This document shows positions 22,133 through 31,735 of a stretch of DNA of 31,903 bases, piece after piece. The stretch lies in assembly GCA_900175165.2 (NCBI GenBank), contig FWWN02000248.1, positions 1 through 31,903 of the forward strand. Direction: 5' to 3'. Position numbers and translations under genes: made by a program. Within the stretch, counting starts at the first letter, position 1. Each line of letters begins with the position of its first letter. The stretch is from Rhizomucor pusillus. Its lineage: Eukaryota; Mucoromycota; Mucoromycetes; Mucorales; Lichtheimiaceae. The notes under the pieces were generated by a model. It made no database searches, had not been told where the DNA came from, and was given only the letters and a program-made list of their open reading frames with translations.

Positions 22133-23758
22133 ATGCGTCGCGGTAATGCTTCCTATATTTGTATTCTCGTGACGATCGCCCTCGTTTACTTTGGGTCTTT
22201 GTACATCACTGCACGTTTATCCGGTTCTACAACATGCTTCTCGATATTTCACAAGGAAGATGACCAACAGATGCAGTCCGTGTCTCGAGAAACACAACAA
22301 CAGCAGCAGCAGCAGGAGGAGGAAGCTGTTGTAGTATGTCCTCCTGCGCCGGAACCTATTGTTGTCAAATCCCCTGCCGCGTGTCCGTCAACGCAACCGC
22401 TGTCGGCTTCACCGTCGTCCAACTCAACAACAGCGTCACCCGACGAAGTAAACCGAGCCAACGCCGTTATTGTGATCCTCTGCCGCAACAGCGAGCTGCT
22501 GCCTATGCGACGCACGATGCGTGAGCTTGAAGAGTATGTACGCTCCACAAGGAAAAAAATTCACCGTACATCTAATCTGATTATTGTCTGACTTAATTTA
22601 CATAGTCGTTTCAACCGCAAGTTTGGATACCCGTACGTCTTTCTCAACGATGAACCGTTTACTGATACGTTCAAGGAATCGATTCGAGCCATGACGGATG
22701 CACCAATCCAGTTTGGGCTTGTGCCTGAGGAGATGTGGTCCGTTCCAACATGGGTTAACGAGTCGATAATGAATGAAAATTTCGCGGCATACGAAGCCCA
22801 GCGTGTCCTGTACGGTGGATCCTTGTCCTACCGCCACATGTGCCGCTTCAATTCTGGATTTTTCTACCGACACCCCTTGTTGGCCTCTTATGACTATTAC
22901 TGGTACGTGCGTGTGTGGATGATCGATGCAAACTTTCATTCTAACATAGTTGATTGAAAAAGGCGGGTAGAGCCAGGGGTTCACTTTTACTGCGATCTGG
23001 ATTACGATCCATTCCTATTCATGCAAGAGAATGGAAAGGAATACGGTTTCACTATTACGCTCGAAGAAATTCCAGAAACTATCCCAAGTATCTGGCGCCA
23101 TACCTTGGAGTTTGCTCGCAGGAACAAGCTCAACACTACCTTGCTGCGCATGTTTGGCGACGAGGATGGATATAACCTGTGCCACTTTTGGTCCAACTTT
23201 GAAATTGCATCGTTGAATCTCTGGAGAGACGAGAAATACCAAGTAGCGTTGTTATCCGTGAATATTCCTGTATTTGCAGAGATTGACATGTCCTGTTTTT
23301 AGGCATACTTTGATTACCTGGACAAGACAGGCAATTTCTACTATGAACGCTGGGGAGATGCGATCGTACATAGTTTGGCAGCTGGCCTGTTTCTAAACAA
23401 GTCGCAGGTTCACTTCTTTTCGGATATTGGTTACAAGCATGATAACTTTGCGCACTGTGTGGAGACCGACACTGCATTCGGAAAATGTTTCTGCCCTGGT
23501 ATGTGGATCATCCTTTATTTGTTGTTAAGGCTGGATACTGACAGGTATATACAGAGGATACCGCAAACTTTGACTACATGCAGGGATCATGTTTACCAGT
23601 AAGTATCCATGTAATACCCACGTAAATCGCAGTGCTTAATGGCTATCGAATAGGTATGGAATTCCTATCCAGAGGAAGGTCACGAATGGAATCTTCGACC
23701 TGTCTTCCCAGAACTCGTCGACGATGGCGTGTTTTTTGACGAGACTAACACGATATAA
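22133..23758 (+). CDS. GT15 alpha-1,2-mannosyltransferase (Kre2/Mnt1/Ktr family)
   Basis: Golgi type II membrane enzyme that transfers mannose from GDP-mannose onto N- and O-glycans of cell-wall proteins. Residues about 8-27 form the signal anchor (ICILVTIALVYFGSLYITA). Then comes a stem with polyglutamine, polyglutamate and Ser/Pro-rich stretches, and the catalytic domain. Six exons: 22133-22533, 22606-22902, 22963-23242, 23303-23498, 23555-23598 and 23654-23758. Landmarks: RFNRKFGYPYVFLNDEPFT, LSYRHMCRFNSGFFYRHPLL, VEPGVHFYCDLDYDPFLFMQ, YGFTITLEEIPETIPSIWRH, NLCHFWSNFEIASLNLW, YFDYLDKTGNFYYERWGDAI, and CFCP before a final SYPEEGHEWN. All match GT15. The nucleotide-sugar transporter follows 242 bp downstream on the same strand. 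Full length, no breaks seen. Confidence 0.95.
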
Positions 23759-24000
23759 TTCCCCCATCCATCATATACACACATTCCACATTACATTTGT
23801 AAGATAGCTTTCTTTAAACTGTATAGTAATTGATCGTCCATCCTTCTATGTTGCATTCAATCGATGATGGTCTGAAACACGATAATGTTGGCACGTTCCC
23901 CTCGCGATTTTGTGCCACCTTGATATCGACAACTTTCTTTTTCATAACTTTCATGACGACCGAATCACGACCGGGTTTTGCAGGATCTCTGTTACAGATC

Positions 24001-25402
24001 ATGGCTCCAGAGCTGCCTCTGATACTCTTTCTGATCTTTGGTGGCTGCTGCAGCAACGTGTTTGCCCTTGAGGTCATTGTAAAGTATGATTAGATTCTCC
24101 ATGTTGACACCGCCGTGTGTGTGTACCTGAGCTGATCCGCGCGCGCAATGTAGAGATGTTCCAAAGAGTGGTACGCAGTTTCGGCTTATATCCAGTGCTA
24201 TATATATATACAGGGCGTTGGCTGAAAGGAGAAGATAACCATTAGGGCACTTGGTCACGTTCGCACAGTTCGTATTCGTCGCCCTGGAAGGTTTACGGCA
24301 TCACATCCAATGGGGCCGATATGGGCCATGCCTGAAACCCACCGCCGTCCCCATTTCTCGATGGATGCTTATGGTCACGCTGTTCTTTTTCGTATCAGTC
24401 CTGAACAACATTGCTCTTGGATACCGGATATCTGTTCCTCTGCACATCATATTCCGCAGCGGTGGATTGTTTACCAACATGGTGATGGGCGCCATCATCC
24501 TCAAAAAAAGATACCCGCTAGGCCAGATCGTAGGCGTAGGACTGGTTACCCTCGGTGTCGCCTGGGCAACGCTCGATAACGCCAACGTCAGCAACGACAA
24601 CGTAAGTCACTGCACAGTATATCTTCTTTGTATGCATACTTAATATATCGTCCCCTTTTAGAGCGACGAGGCGAGCGTGTCTGAATTTCTTGTAGGCATC
24701 ACACTTCTAGTCATTGCCATGATCCTATCAGCTGGACTTGGTCTTTTGCAGGAAGTCACTTACAAGAAATATGGTAAAGAATGGCGTGAAGGTCTATTTT
24801 ACACAGTATGTACATGCGTATTAGTTTCCCAATCAGGGACGGGGTGTAACGTGTAGCTTTTAGCATTTTCTCGCGCTTCCCTTCTTTTTACTGTTCTACA
24901 AGGATTTGGCAGAAAATGCAGCGATCTACAGTGCCTCGCCGGCTGCACCTTTGCCCAAGTTATTGGAGCAAGTTCCTGTTCTAGGTACTTCGATCAACCA
25001 TCTCTTACCATCCAGCATCCAAGCAGCTTTGGACACCATAGTTGTTCCGAAACTGTGGGGTTTCTTGATATTGAACGTTTTGACTCAGTGAGTTGTTACT
25101 ACATCATCATCCTAATCACAATGCCAGCGCTCTAACAGAACATTAGATACGTCTGCATTGCTGGTGTGAATCGCATGACAGCCGCCGCATCCTCTCTCAC
25201 ATTGAACCTTGTCCTTAATTTGCGAAAGTTCACATCACTTTTGATATCGATCATTTATTTTGACAATGAATTTGGTGACGGTGCAAAGATGGGAACGGCG
25301 CTCGTCATCATGGGCACCGTGGTCTACTCTCAAGCTGGCATGAAACAATCGTCAGCATCTGCACCTTCCAGCAACAACGCTGTCCAGAACAAAGACAAAT
25401 AG
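24001..25402 (+). CDS. YEA4: Yea4/SLC35B4-type UDP-N-acetylglucosamine transporter
   Basis: Multi-pass nucleotide-sugar transporter of the UAA family, supplying UDP-GlcNAc (in animals also UDP-xylose) to ER/Golgi. Six exons: 24001-24083, a 17-nt microexon 24154-24170, 24246-24601, 24662-24805, 24864-25087 and 25147-25402. Without the microexon, exons 1 and 3 cannot be joined in phase; with it they read EVIVKDVPKSGHLVTFAQF, closely like the family. Further landmarks: FGGCCSNVFALE, PISRWMLMVTLFFFVSVLNN, PLHIIFRSGGLFTNMVMGAI, QEVTYKKYGKEWREGLFYTH, VCIAGVNRMTAAASSLTLNL and LRKFTSLLISIIYF, the last two diagnostic for Yea4/SLC35B4. The ATG at 24001 gives the usual short N-terminus. The C-terminal tail is Ser/Gln-rich and lysine-terminated. 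Confidence 0.92.
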
Positions 25403-25513
25403 AATAGAATAGTAACTCCATTGATACTTTGTATATGTTTAAGCTTACATCTTCGTGTATACTCGTATTAAATGAAATGATGATGATCTAAAATGCTTGT
25501 TGATGGGTTTTTC

Positions 25514-26822
25514 TTAGCAAAGTTTAATATTAACAAAATCGTCTTTGGATTCTTCATCAGCTTTGTATGCCCAAGCAATACAATAATGACCCGCTAATAA
25601 TTTCCATTCTTCCAGCTCGTCCAGTATTTCCAGCTTAGCCATCCTACAACGACCAAGCAAATCAATAAAAAAAGAGCATGAATTACATTTGACAGCAGCG
25701 CCGTTGTATATATACCTGGAAATATCCTCCCTCTCCAAATATGTATCGTGAATTGTGTTGATATCTACGGCCTTGGCTCCATTCCACCCAAGTTGCATAA
25801 AGCGGCGCTCCTGATCGGCCAAGTCAGGAAATGCTTCCAGCCCCTTGAGCTCAATGTTTCGACTCTGCAGGTTCCGTATCATCATTTGACCAAATGCGTC
25901 TCGCGGCCGTATCTGCTCATAGAGCACAAACATGCAGTTCTTGACTTGACTGGTGACCCAGTCCAAGATAGCCTGAGAATGGGCCGGGTCGAGGTAAATC
26001 ATGACACATTCGGATAGGAAAAGCGTTGGTGCGCTGTGGGAAAAAATATCAATTAGAGAGTTGTAGATAGAAAAACGCAAAGCGATTGCCTTTGACTGGT
26101 ATTTACCTGGCATCAAATCCGTGGTGATGTAGCCGTGGAGCGATTTGGGCAGCCCATTCACGAAGATCGCCGCCTATCAGGGTATACTGACTGGTTGTAA
26201 GCTCGGCTCCACCGTGCTCCACCCGTGCTTGCTCCATACGGAAAATCCTGGATCGTCTTTTCAGAATCATTGCCTTCTTGACAACTATTTCCGGAAAATC
26301 GATTTCGAAATAGCGCATTATTTGTTCATCGAGTTGAGCACCGTGGTGGCCTGACTGCATAACCGAGATGAATCACAGGACCAAAAACAGGTTGTCCTTA
26401 CCACTAACCTTTATTAAAAAGTATCGAGTGTCATACCCAGCACCGAGAGACACAATCTGCTTCTTCTTGCAAGATGTAGGCATGCTTAAAAATTGAGTGA
26501 CCAATGCATCCAATGCGCGGCTGCGAATATATGATCCTTTTTATTCTTTCTCCCTTTAGTTGTGATCCAAATGTAACACGCCCGTCCCCCTCTCCCCACC
26601 TCTGTTTATGATGGGCGAACGCCGCACCGGTCGCTTGACAAAGTACTGGACGAATGGATCTTGCATGTATCCTAGCTGCACAGCCGATCTGGCGTGGCTC
26701 ATGTCAACATGCCCGCGTGGTGTTTGCGCAATCGTAAAGTCTTTCTCCTCTTACAATCGACTGACGGTAGCATCGTCGTTGGTGCCACGTATAACTTCGT
26801 CTTGGGAGCTCTCAGAAAACAT
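25514..26822 (-). CDS. PPM1: Leucine carboxyl methyltransferase 1 (PP2A methyltransferase)
   Basis: Methylates the C-terminal leucine of the PP2A catalytic subunit, which controls assembly with B subunits. The ATG at 26822 gives MFSESSQDEVIRGTNDDATV, with the family signature GTNDDA; splicing then yields SRLSAVQLGYMQDPFVQYFV and PIINRGSYIRSRALDALV. Exons from the start: 26822-26755, 26688-26600, 26536-26409, 26354-26107, then further exons to the stop at 25514. The SAM site is QIVSLGAGYDTRYFLIK (motif I), with YTLIGGDLREW and TLFLSECVMIYLDP after it. The conserved end is LEILDELEEWKLLAGHYCIA. An in-frame TAA near 26753 sits inside the first intron, so the unspliced frame looks broken but the gene is not. 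It converges with YEA4, stops 111 bp apart. Confidence 0.93.
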
Positions 26823-27001
26823 ACAGAGCAGGAGCGAGTTGGCAGATACCGCGTTGTGGAACCCAAAGTGGGGAACGACGGAAGAGTGTCCCGATGTTAG
26901 CACAGCGGTACCACCCACTTGTCATCTGACAAGCGATCCAGAAAGATTCCCCAACCAACTAAGCTTTATATTGGATTTTTCCTAAATCTTGCGCTTGGTT
27001 T

Positions 27002-27169
27002 TTTTCACCTTTGCATTGCACGATTTTACATTTTGCGTTATGGGGTTATCAGCTTTGCGGTGTTTGTTTTTCATTTTTGCCGAAGACGTTTTTTACTTTG
27101 CGTTCAGTAAATTACTCTATTGCGCTGCCCCTTTTATGCATTGCGTCTGCGGTTTTTCAAATCGGCGTG
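27002..27169 (+). repeat. Left copy of the 168-bp inverted repeat
   Basis: Starts TTTTCACCTTTGCATTGCAC. It matches the reverse complement of 31736-31903 at about 93% by eye, with no large gaps. Stop-poor in one frame, so both copies give a spurious Phe/Cys-rich ORF. Contains repeated TTTGCG and TTTTCAcctTTGC words. Confidence 0.8.
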
Positions 27170-27444
27170 CAGTAGATCGTGCCAATGAAGCATCGTCAAT
27201 ATATATACCAATATAGCTTGTAGTTTTATTGTATGTATGGACTGATAATAAAAGAGAAGCAAACGCGATAGCTTCTGCTCCTCTAAAAGACATCTTGAAA
27301 TAAAGGAAAAATAGCACTGAGATGCATGCCAGCATAATATGCTAGCAATGCCTTGCAGCGGATTGCGAGGAATTTTCAACGTTGCACTGAACTCCTATTC
27401 GCTGCTAGTCTGTATATTATAGCTGCCCTGCAGCTGATACATTA

Positions 27445-27518
27445 GGAGTTGCAAGGCAGTGCCATCATATGTCATATAGTTTTCATGCCTATCAACCCTT
27501 GCATTGCCTTGCAACTCC
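27445..27518. repeat. 18-bp inverted repeat (stem-loop)
   Basis: GGAGTTGCAAGGCAGTGC at 27445-27462 and GCATTGCCTTGCAACTCC at 27501-27518 pair at 17 of 18 positions around a 38-base loop, just downstream of the transposase stop. It could be the inner end of an older short inverted-repeat element. Confidence 0.6.
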
Positions 27519-27542
27519 ATGCAATTTGATGCTAGTTTTTCT

Positions 27543-27905
27543 TTATTCCATGATGGACATCTTGGAAAGAATGATACTGAAATGCTTGATCCACCCTGCA
27601 CAATCACTGGCTGTTACGCTTTGTGCTGAGGAAATGATACGTGGTGTTAAAGTGTCATCCTTTGTCAGAATCTCTCGTGCAACACCGGCTTTGAGCTTGG
27701 ACCAGCAAAACTCAATGGGGTTCAAGAAAGGTGAATATGGAGGAAGATGAAGCATCTGCGTGAGTGAGCGGAGTGGAAAATTTACCTTGTTAGCCTGGTG
27801 ACGTAGCTCCGCGACTTGAAAAACAAAACAATGGCATATCCTCTTTTCTTTATACTTCTGTAATTCTTGGCCCAAGGAAGCGTTGGGCAGGTATCGCCCC
27901 ATTCA
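27543..27905 (-). pseudogene. Tc1/mariner-type (DDE_3) transposase, C-terminal remnant
   Basis: The minus-strand frame contains HLPPYSPFLNPIEFCWSKLK, the hallmark C-terminal block of Tc1/mariner and IS630 DDE transposases, followed by LTKDDTLTPRIISSAQSVTA and a short tail to the stop. The expected preceding catalytic Asp regions (W-S-DE and D-N-A-x-x-H) are not intact. Upstream frames are short and shift, for example near 27830-27960. A further 71-codon frame at 27937-28152 (GDWKTISGAIKRNHPLWHNA) may be part of the same degraded gene, but lacks a recognisable helix-turn-helix. Almost certainly inactive as it stands. Confidence 0.7.
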
Positions 27906-28159
27906 ACGTCAGTTCTGTGGTACGCCCCAGGACGCCCTAAGTGAAAGTGAGGCGCTTTGTAATGCCATTGTGCCGTGCAATTACGACTTCATCAGTAGCG
28001 TTGTGCCAAAGTGGGTGGTTTCTCTTTATAGCCCCTGAAATTGTCTTCCAGTCACCTAAACAGCCCTCTCCTTCCTCTTCTCGTTGTTCGACCACTCGCT
28101 GCAATAAACTTGTCGCATTTCTTATCTCATACATCTTGAATACTGAAGCCATTTGTTGG

Positions 28160-29118
28160 AAGTGAGTTAGTCTGTTGGAACTTTTTCTCTGCTCCTTGAA
28201 GATTTTTTTTGACAGTGTGCATTATTCTTCTTCTTTTTCAACAACAACAGCAACAACGACAACGACAAGATCAGTGTCCCATCGATGCACGAATATCAAT
28301 GTTATACGAAAGGCAAGCAGCTTTTCATTTTCTTTTGAAGCGTAATCCAGGGCGAAAGTGATGACGGTCCGTAATCAATCAAGCTTCACCGCTTGGCATT
28401 GCTTATCGTGGTTGTATTGGCAAACCAAAAGTTATACTGCTAGACCATCGTTTATGTCAAGAGCCCAAAGAATTTACTAAGCTACTTGAATGTGTATTGC
28501 GGATTCCAAAAATTGGATCATATCCCCCACATTGTGTATTTTCAAACGCAAAGCACTGTATTGCTGTACCAATGCCTTTGTTATTGTTGTCGTTGTACTA
28601 CTGCGGTATAAAGGCTGACTGTGTCCCAAATAAGATTCGAAGAGAGACTATAGAATTAAGATATGAAGAAGAACTTGTCTTTATTCACTTTGACAATTGC
28701 TTTGATATTTATATTGTTTTGACACGGATATTGATACTGATAATAATGATATGATAATAAGATAATGCTGACGAATACTTGCGTAAGACCATTGCATGTG
28801 GATAGGGATGGATGTTGGCAACGTGAATATTTGATTTAAGAAAATATGATCTGCAAAGTGTGGAAGATCATGTGCTTTTGCATGGATTCTTTTATGTTCC
28901 CAATATAAATATCCGTTACATGTGAGTTGAGTTTAATTCATGTACAAAGATATGGGTTTTTTTTATTGGAAGGATGAATAATTGATAACTTTGCTATTAG
29001 CTGTCTGGAGTCAAATGATCGAGTCGGGTTATAGGTGGAGGAATTGTAGCTGCTGAGTAATGTTACTACTGATTCAAAGCCAAAGTGCGAAAAAATAAGC
29101 AGTAGAATAATAGGAGGA
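28160..29118. other. Gene-free AT-rich stretch inside the putative element
   Basis: No convincing coding signal. An 85-codon plus-strand ORF at 28497-28754 has no recognisable features. The last 200 bases are AT-rich and probably include the 3' UTR of the downstream minus-strand gene. Confidence 0.4.
28239..28269 (+). repeat. CAA/CGA microsatellite
   Basis: About ten units of CAA/CGA-type trinucleotides (ACAACAACAGCAACAACGAC and on). No coding frame is associated with it. Confidence 0.7.
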
Positions 29119-31464
29119 TCACTTGGGTCGTGAAGGGGTGATGAAGATGTCGTGATCAATACTTGGGACGGTTTCCTGAATGACATTGGCCACTTCGCAA
29201 ATGTTGTCGAGACTCTCACGTCGTTCCATTGCAGCTTGGGCTTCCTGGCCAAGGTCCACCATGAATGATTCAAATGCAAAAAGTAGGTCCAAAGTTTCAA
29301 GCAAGTCAACAAAGGTACTGCGTGATTTAGGCAACATAATGAGTCCGACTTGACGAGCGTAGAAAATGCCATCGATGTTGGTCATGATATAAACGTATCC
29401 TGCTGCGCCTAAATAAAGCAAAAGCAAAATTCACATACAAGCTCTCAAGTTCTTAGTGCCATGCACTTACCGACAAAATCGATCGCGGCAGTGGTTTGCA
29501 ATGTATGACATCCTGGATTAAGCGAACAGAGGTAGGACAAGATAGCGCCATTTGTTCTCAGATTTTTGTTCTGTTGAACTCTAACTATGGTAGCGCCTGC
29601 ATTGGCTGGCTTCACCTCCAGACTACTCAGTTCAATATACTTGTTGCAACCTTGGTTGTGTTTCACTAAGATGTTGATTTTACGCCCATGACTTGGATTC
29701 TGGCTTGCCGCATATAAAGCTGAATTTACACGCTGAATCCTCTTTGTGCAAGCGCTAATGGTCTCCCCTCTAATATAAACCAGTAAAAAAAAAGGTTTCC
29801 TAAAACAAATCCAGGGTTACTTACTCGACAAGCCTAATGTTTGTATTGTTGCTAAATACAGTGCTCAAGATTGTCATAAATCGGCGCAATACCATGGCTT
29901 CAGTGTCGCTGTTGCTGTAGAAACCCATAAATTTAAGACTACAAGACGCAACAAAACGGATTAATAAGACAAGAGATATCAATATAGAAGAAGAGGATAC
30001 TTACATAGCCGACACGGCATCCAAAGCACGATATGCTTGGCTGGCGCACTGTTTAGAGAGAAGAAGAGGGCGCTGAAGATCGTGAACGAGAACCATGGTT
30101 TCTTCAACGGAACCACCTTGCCTACTACAAAAGAATAAAGAGAAATTTTAAATGAGCTCATTTCTGCCATAGACACCTTGCTTTTTTTACTTACAACTTG
30201 TTGATCACTTGCTGTAGTAAAGCCTTTGTGTCTCCAGCGATGGTGCGGCTCCGGAATTCGGATACAATGGCATCCAGACGTTCGTCAAGATTATTAGTTG
30301 GCAAGAAAGGACGGACATGATCGAAATCACTCCTGCAGATGGTGTTGACAATACCAGAGAGTGACAGCCTGCGTTTTTTCAGAAAAAGTGAGATACTTGA
30401 CCAATTGTCAAATCAAGCACTTACTTGAGCCGATATATATCGTCATTGGTGAGCTCATTGTTAAGAATATGGGCAATATGATGTGTCAATGGAGGATGTA
30501 GGTCCAAGAAAGGGTTTCCAGGATTTGGTCCAATAGTTGGCGATCATTCTCTGTCCACGGTTTGCCCTGCAACTGAAAGAGTGAAAAGAGAGATGAGATT
30601 AACTGACGGGACATCCCACATCTTTACCTTTTTATATCCAATGTTGAAAATCCTTGTTTTCAAAGTATCAAGCTTTTGGTCATCATGGAGCAAGGGTATA
30701 TTGTTGCTGTTGCCATCATTATCAAGTGTTGCAGTGTCATCATCCATAATGCCAGGTTTCTTCTCCGTGTTGTTACCAAGTTTTGGTCATCATGGAACAA
30801 GGGTATATTGTTGCTGTTGCCATCATTATCAAGTATTGCAGTGTCATCATCCATATTGCCAGATTTCTTCTCCGTGTTGTCGCTGTCATTTTCATCATCA
30901 TCCACTGCAGAGTCGTTCTGACGCATTCTTTTACCCAGTTGCTGCATTGTACTATGTTGAACCATGCTGGCCGTGGCTCGTGCTGTCTCAGCGTAATCAG
31001 TCAAAGTTTGAATGCATGAACTTGTATATGCAGCATCCATCGTTGTGAGAACCTTTATCCGTTTGTTCGCGGCTTCCCAATATTCACGGTATTCTTTCGT
31101 CATGGAAAGTGATCTGTGGATGATCCAGAAAAGAGAAAAAGTAAACACACGTACGCACGTGAACGACAAAGCAAGACTTACGGTATTTGTGCGTGGGGTT
31201 TAAGGTATCTAAGAGCTGAGACAAAGCGAGATGACCATGCTCAGTGAAGGCTATAAGCGCTGGTATCCACGCAATTCAATGACCAGAGAGGAATCTCGCT
31301 GCTGTGTTTATGGATGAACTTGGAAAACGTTGGTTGCTTGGTGTTGGTAATAAAATCCAAGATCTCTACAACACAATAATAAATTACTGTATACAAAGAC
31401 TTTTTCGTAGCTCCTTACCTTTACGGCCTTCGTAGCCTTTATAGATCTCGTTCGAGTCTGTCAT
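29119..31464 (-). CDS. PD-(D/E)XK-like protein of unknown function, 5' half apparently damaged
   Basis: Multi-exon gene. From the ATG at 31464 (MTDSNEIYKGYEGRK) the exons give EILDFITNTKQPTFSKFIHK, MTKEYREYWEAANKR, an acidic Asp/Asn-rich linker carrying a tandem duplication, DLHPPLTHHIAHILNNELTN, SGIVNTICRSDFDHVRPFLP, VEETMVLVHDLQRPLLLSKQ, KFMGFYSNSDTEAMVLRRFM, and the most conserved-looking exon (29470 to about 29765). That exon has SHGRKINILVK, then YIELSSLEVKPANAG. The spacing fits a PD-(D/E)XK core (GRK-I-[D]...E-x-K), with Asn in place of the first Asp. The last exon is GAAGYVYIMTNIDGIFYARQ to the stop. Later introns join in frame. Problems: a TGA in exon 2 (about 31232-31234) and an apparent one-base loss near 30535, so the 5' half may be decayed or mis-modelled. 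Such anonymous proteins are expanded in mucoralean genomes (recalled, not checked). Confidence 0.55.
30674..30880. repeat. 107-bp tandem duplication within the PD-(D/E)XK-like gene
   Basis: Two adjacent copies start at 30674 and 30781 (TTTTGGTCATCATGGAGCAA and TTTTGGTCATCATGGAACAA) and match at about 96 of 100 positions. The unit length is 107 bases, which is not a multiple of three, so without splicing the reading frame breaks after the first copy in gene orientation. Confidence 0.85.
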
Positions 31465-31735
31465 GGGGGGATATACAAAAGAAGGGAAAAGGAATAAAAA
31501 CACGCGTCTCATCTGGGCTTTAACAAAAAGTCTCTCTCAACGAATATGCAGCTCAACCCAACAGTCAAGGCCAGCGAGTCATTTTATAAAAAGCTCGGCC
31601 TATAAGCCAATCATGGTAACGACAAGCATCTCTTGTCATTAATCCCATCTCTTCCTTTAATAGAGCACATGCTACATTGTTGTGCATTTTGAAAGAGTGA
31701 TAATGGTACTGCTTTAATATTGACATGATGTGAAG

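Noticed and set aside
22249..22548. Minus-strand ORF with a poly-Cys run
   Set aside because: Antisense of the CAG-type repeat and Ser/Pro-rich stem of the GT15 gene.
26691..26760. Apparent nonsense mutation (TAA) in PPM1/LCMT1
   Set aside because: It lies inside a clean GT-AG intron (26754-26689) whose removal gives the conserved SRLSAVQLGY.
26989..27216. Phe/Cys-rich plus-strand ORF, also found in reverse at 31611-31889
   Set aside because: Both are products of the stop-poor 168-bp inverted repeat; the similarity is of DNA, not evidence of a conserved protein.
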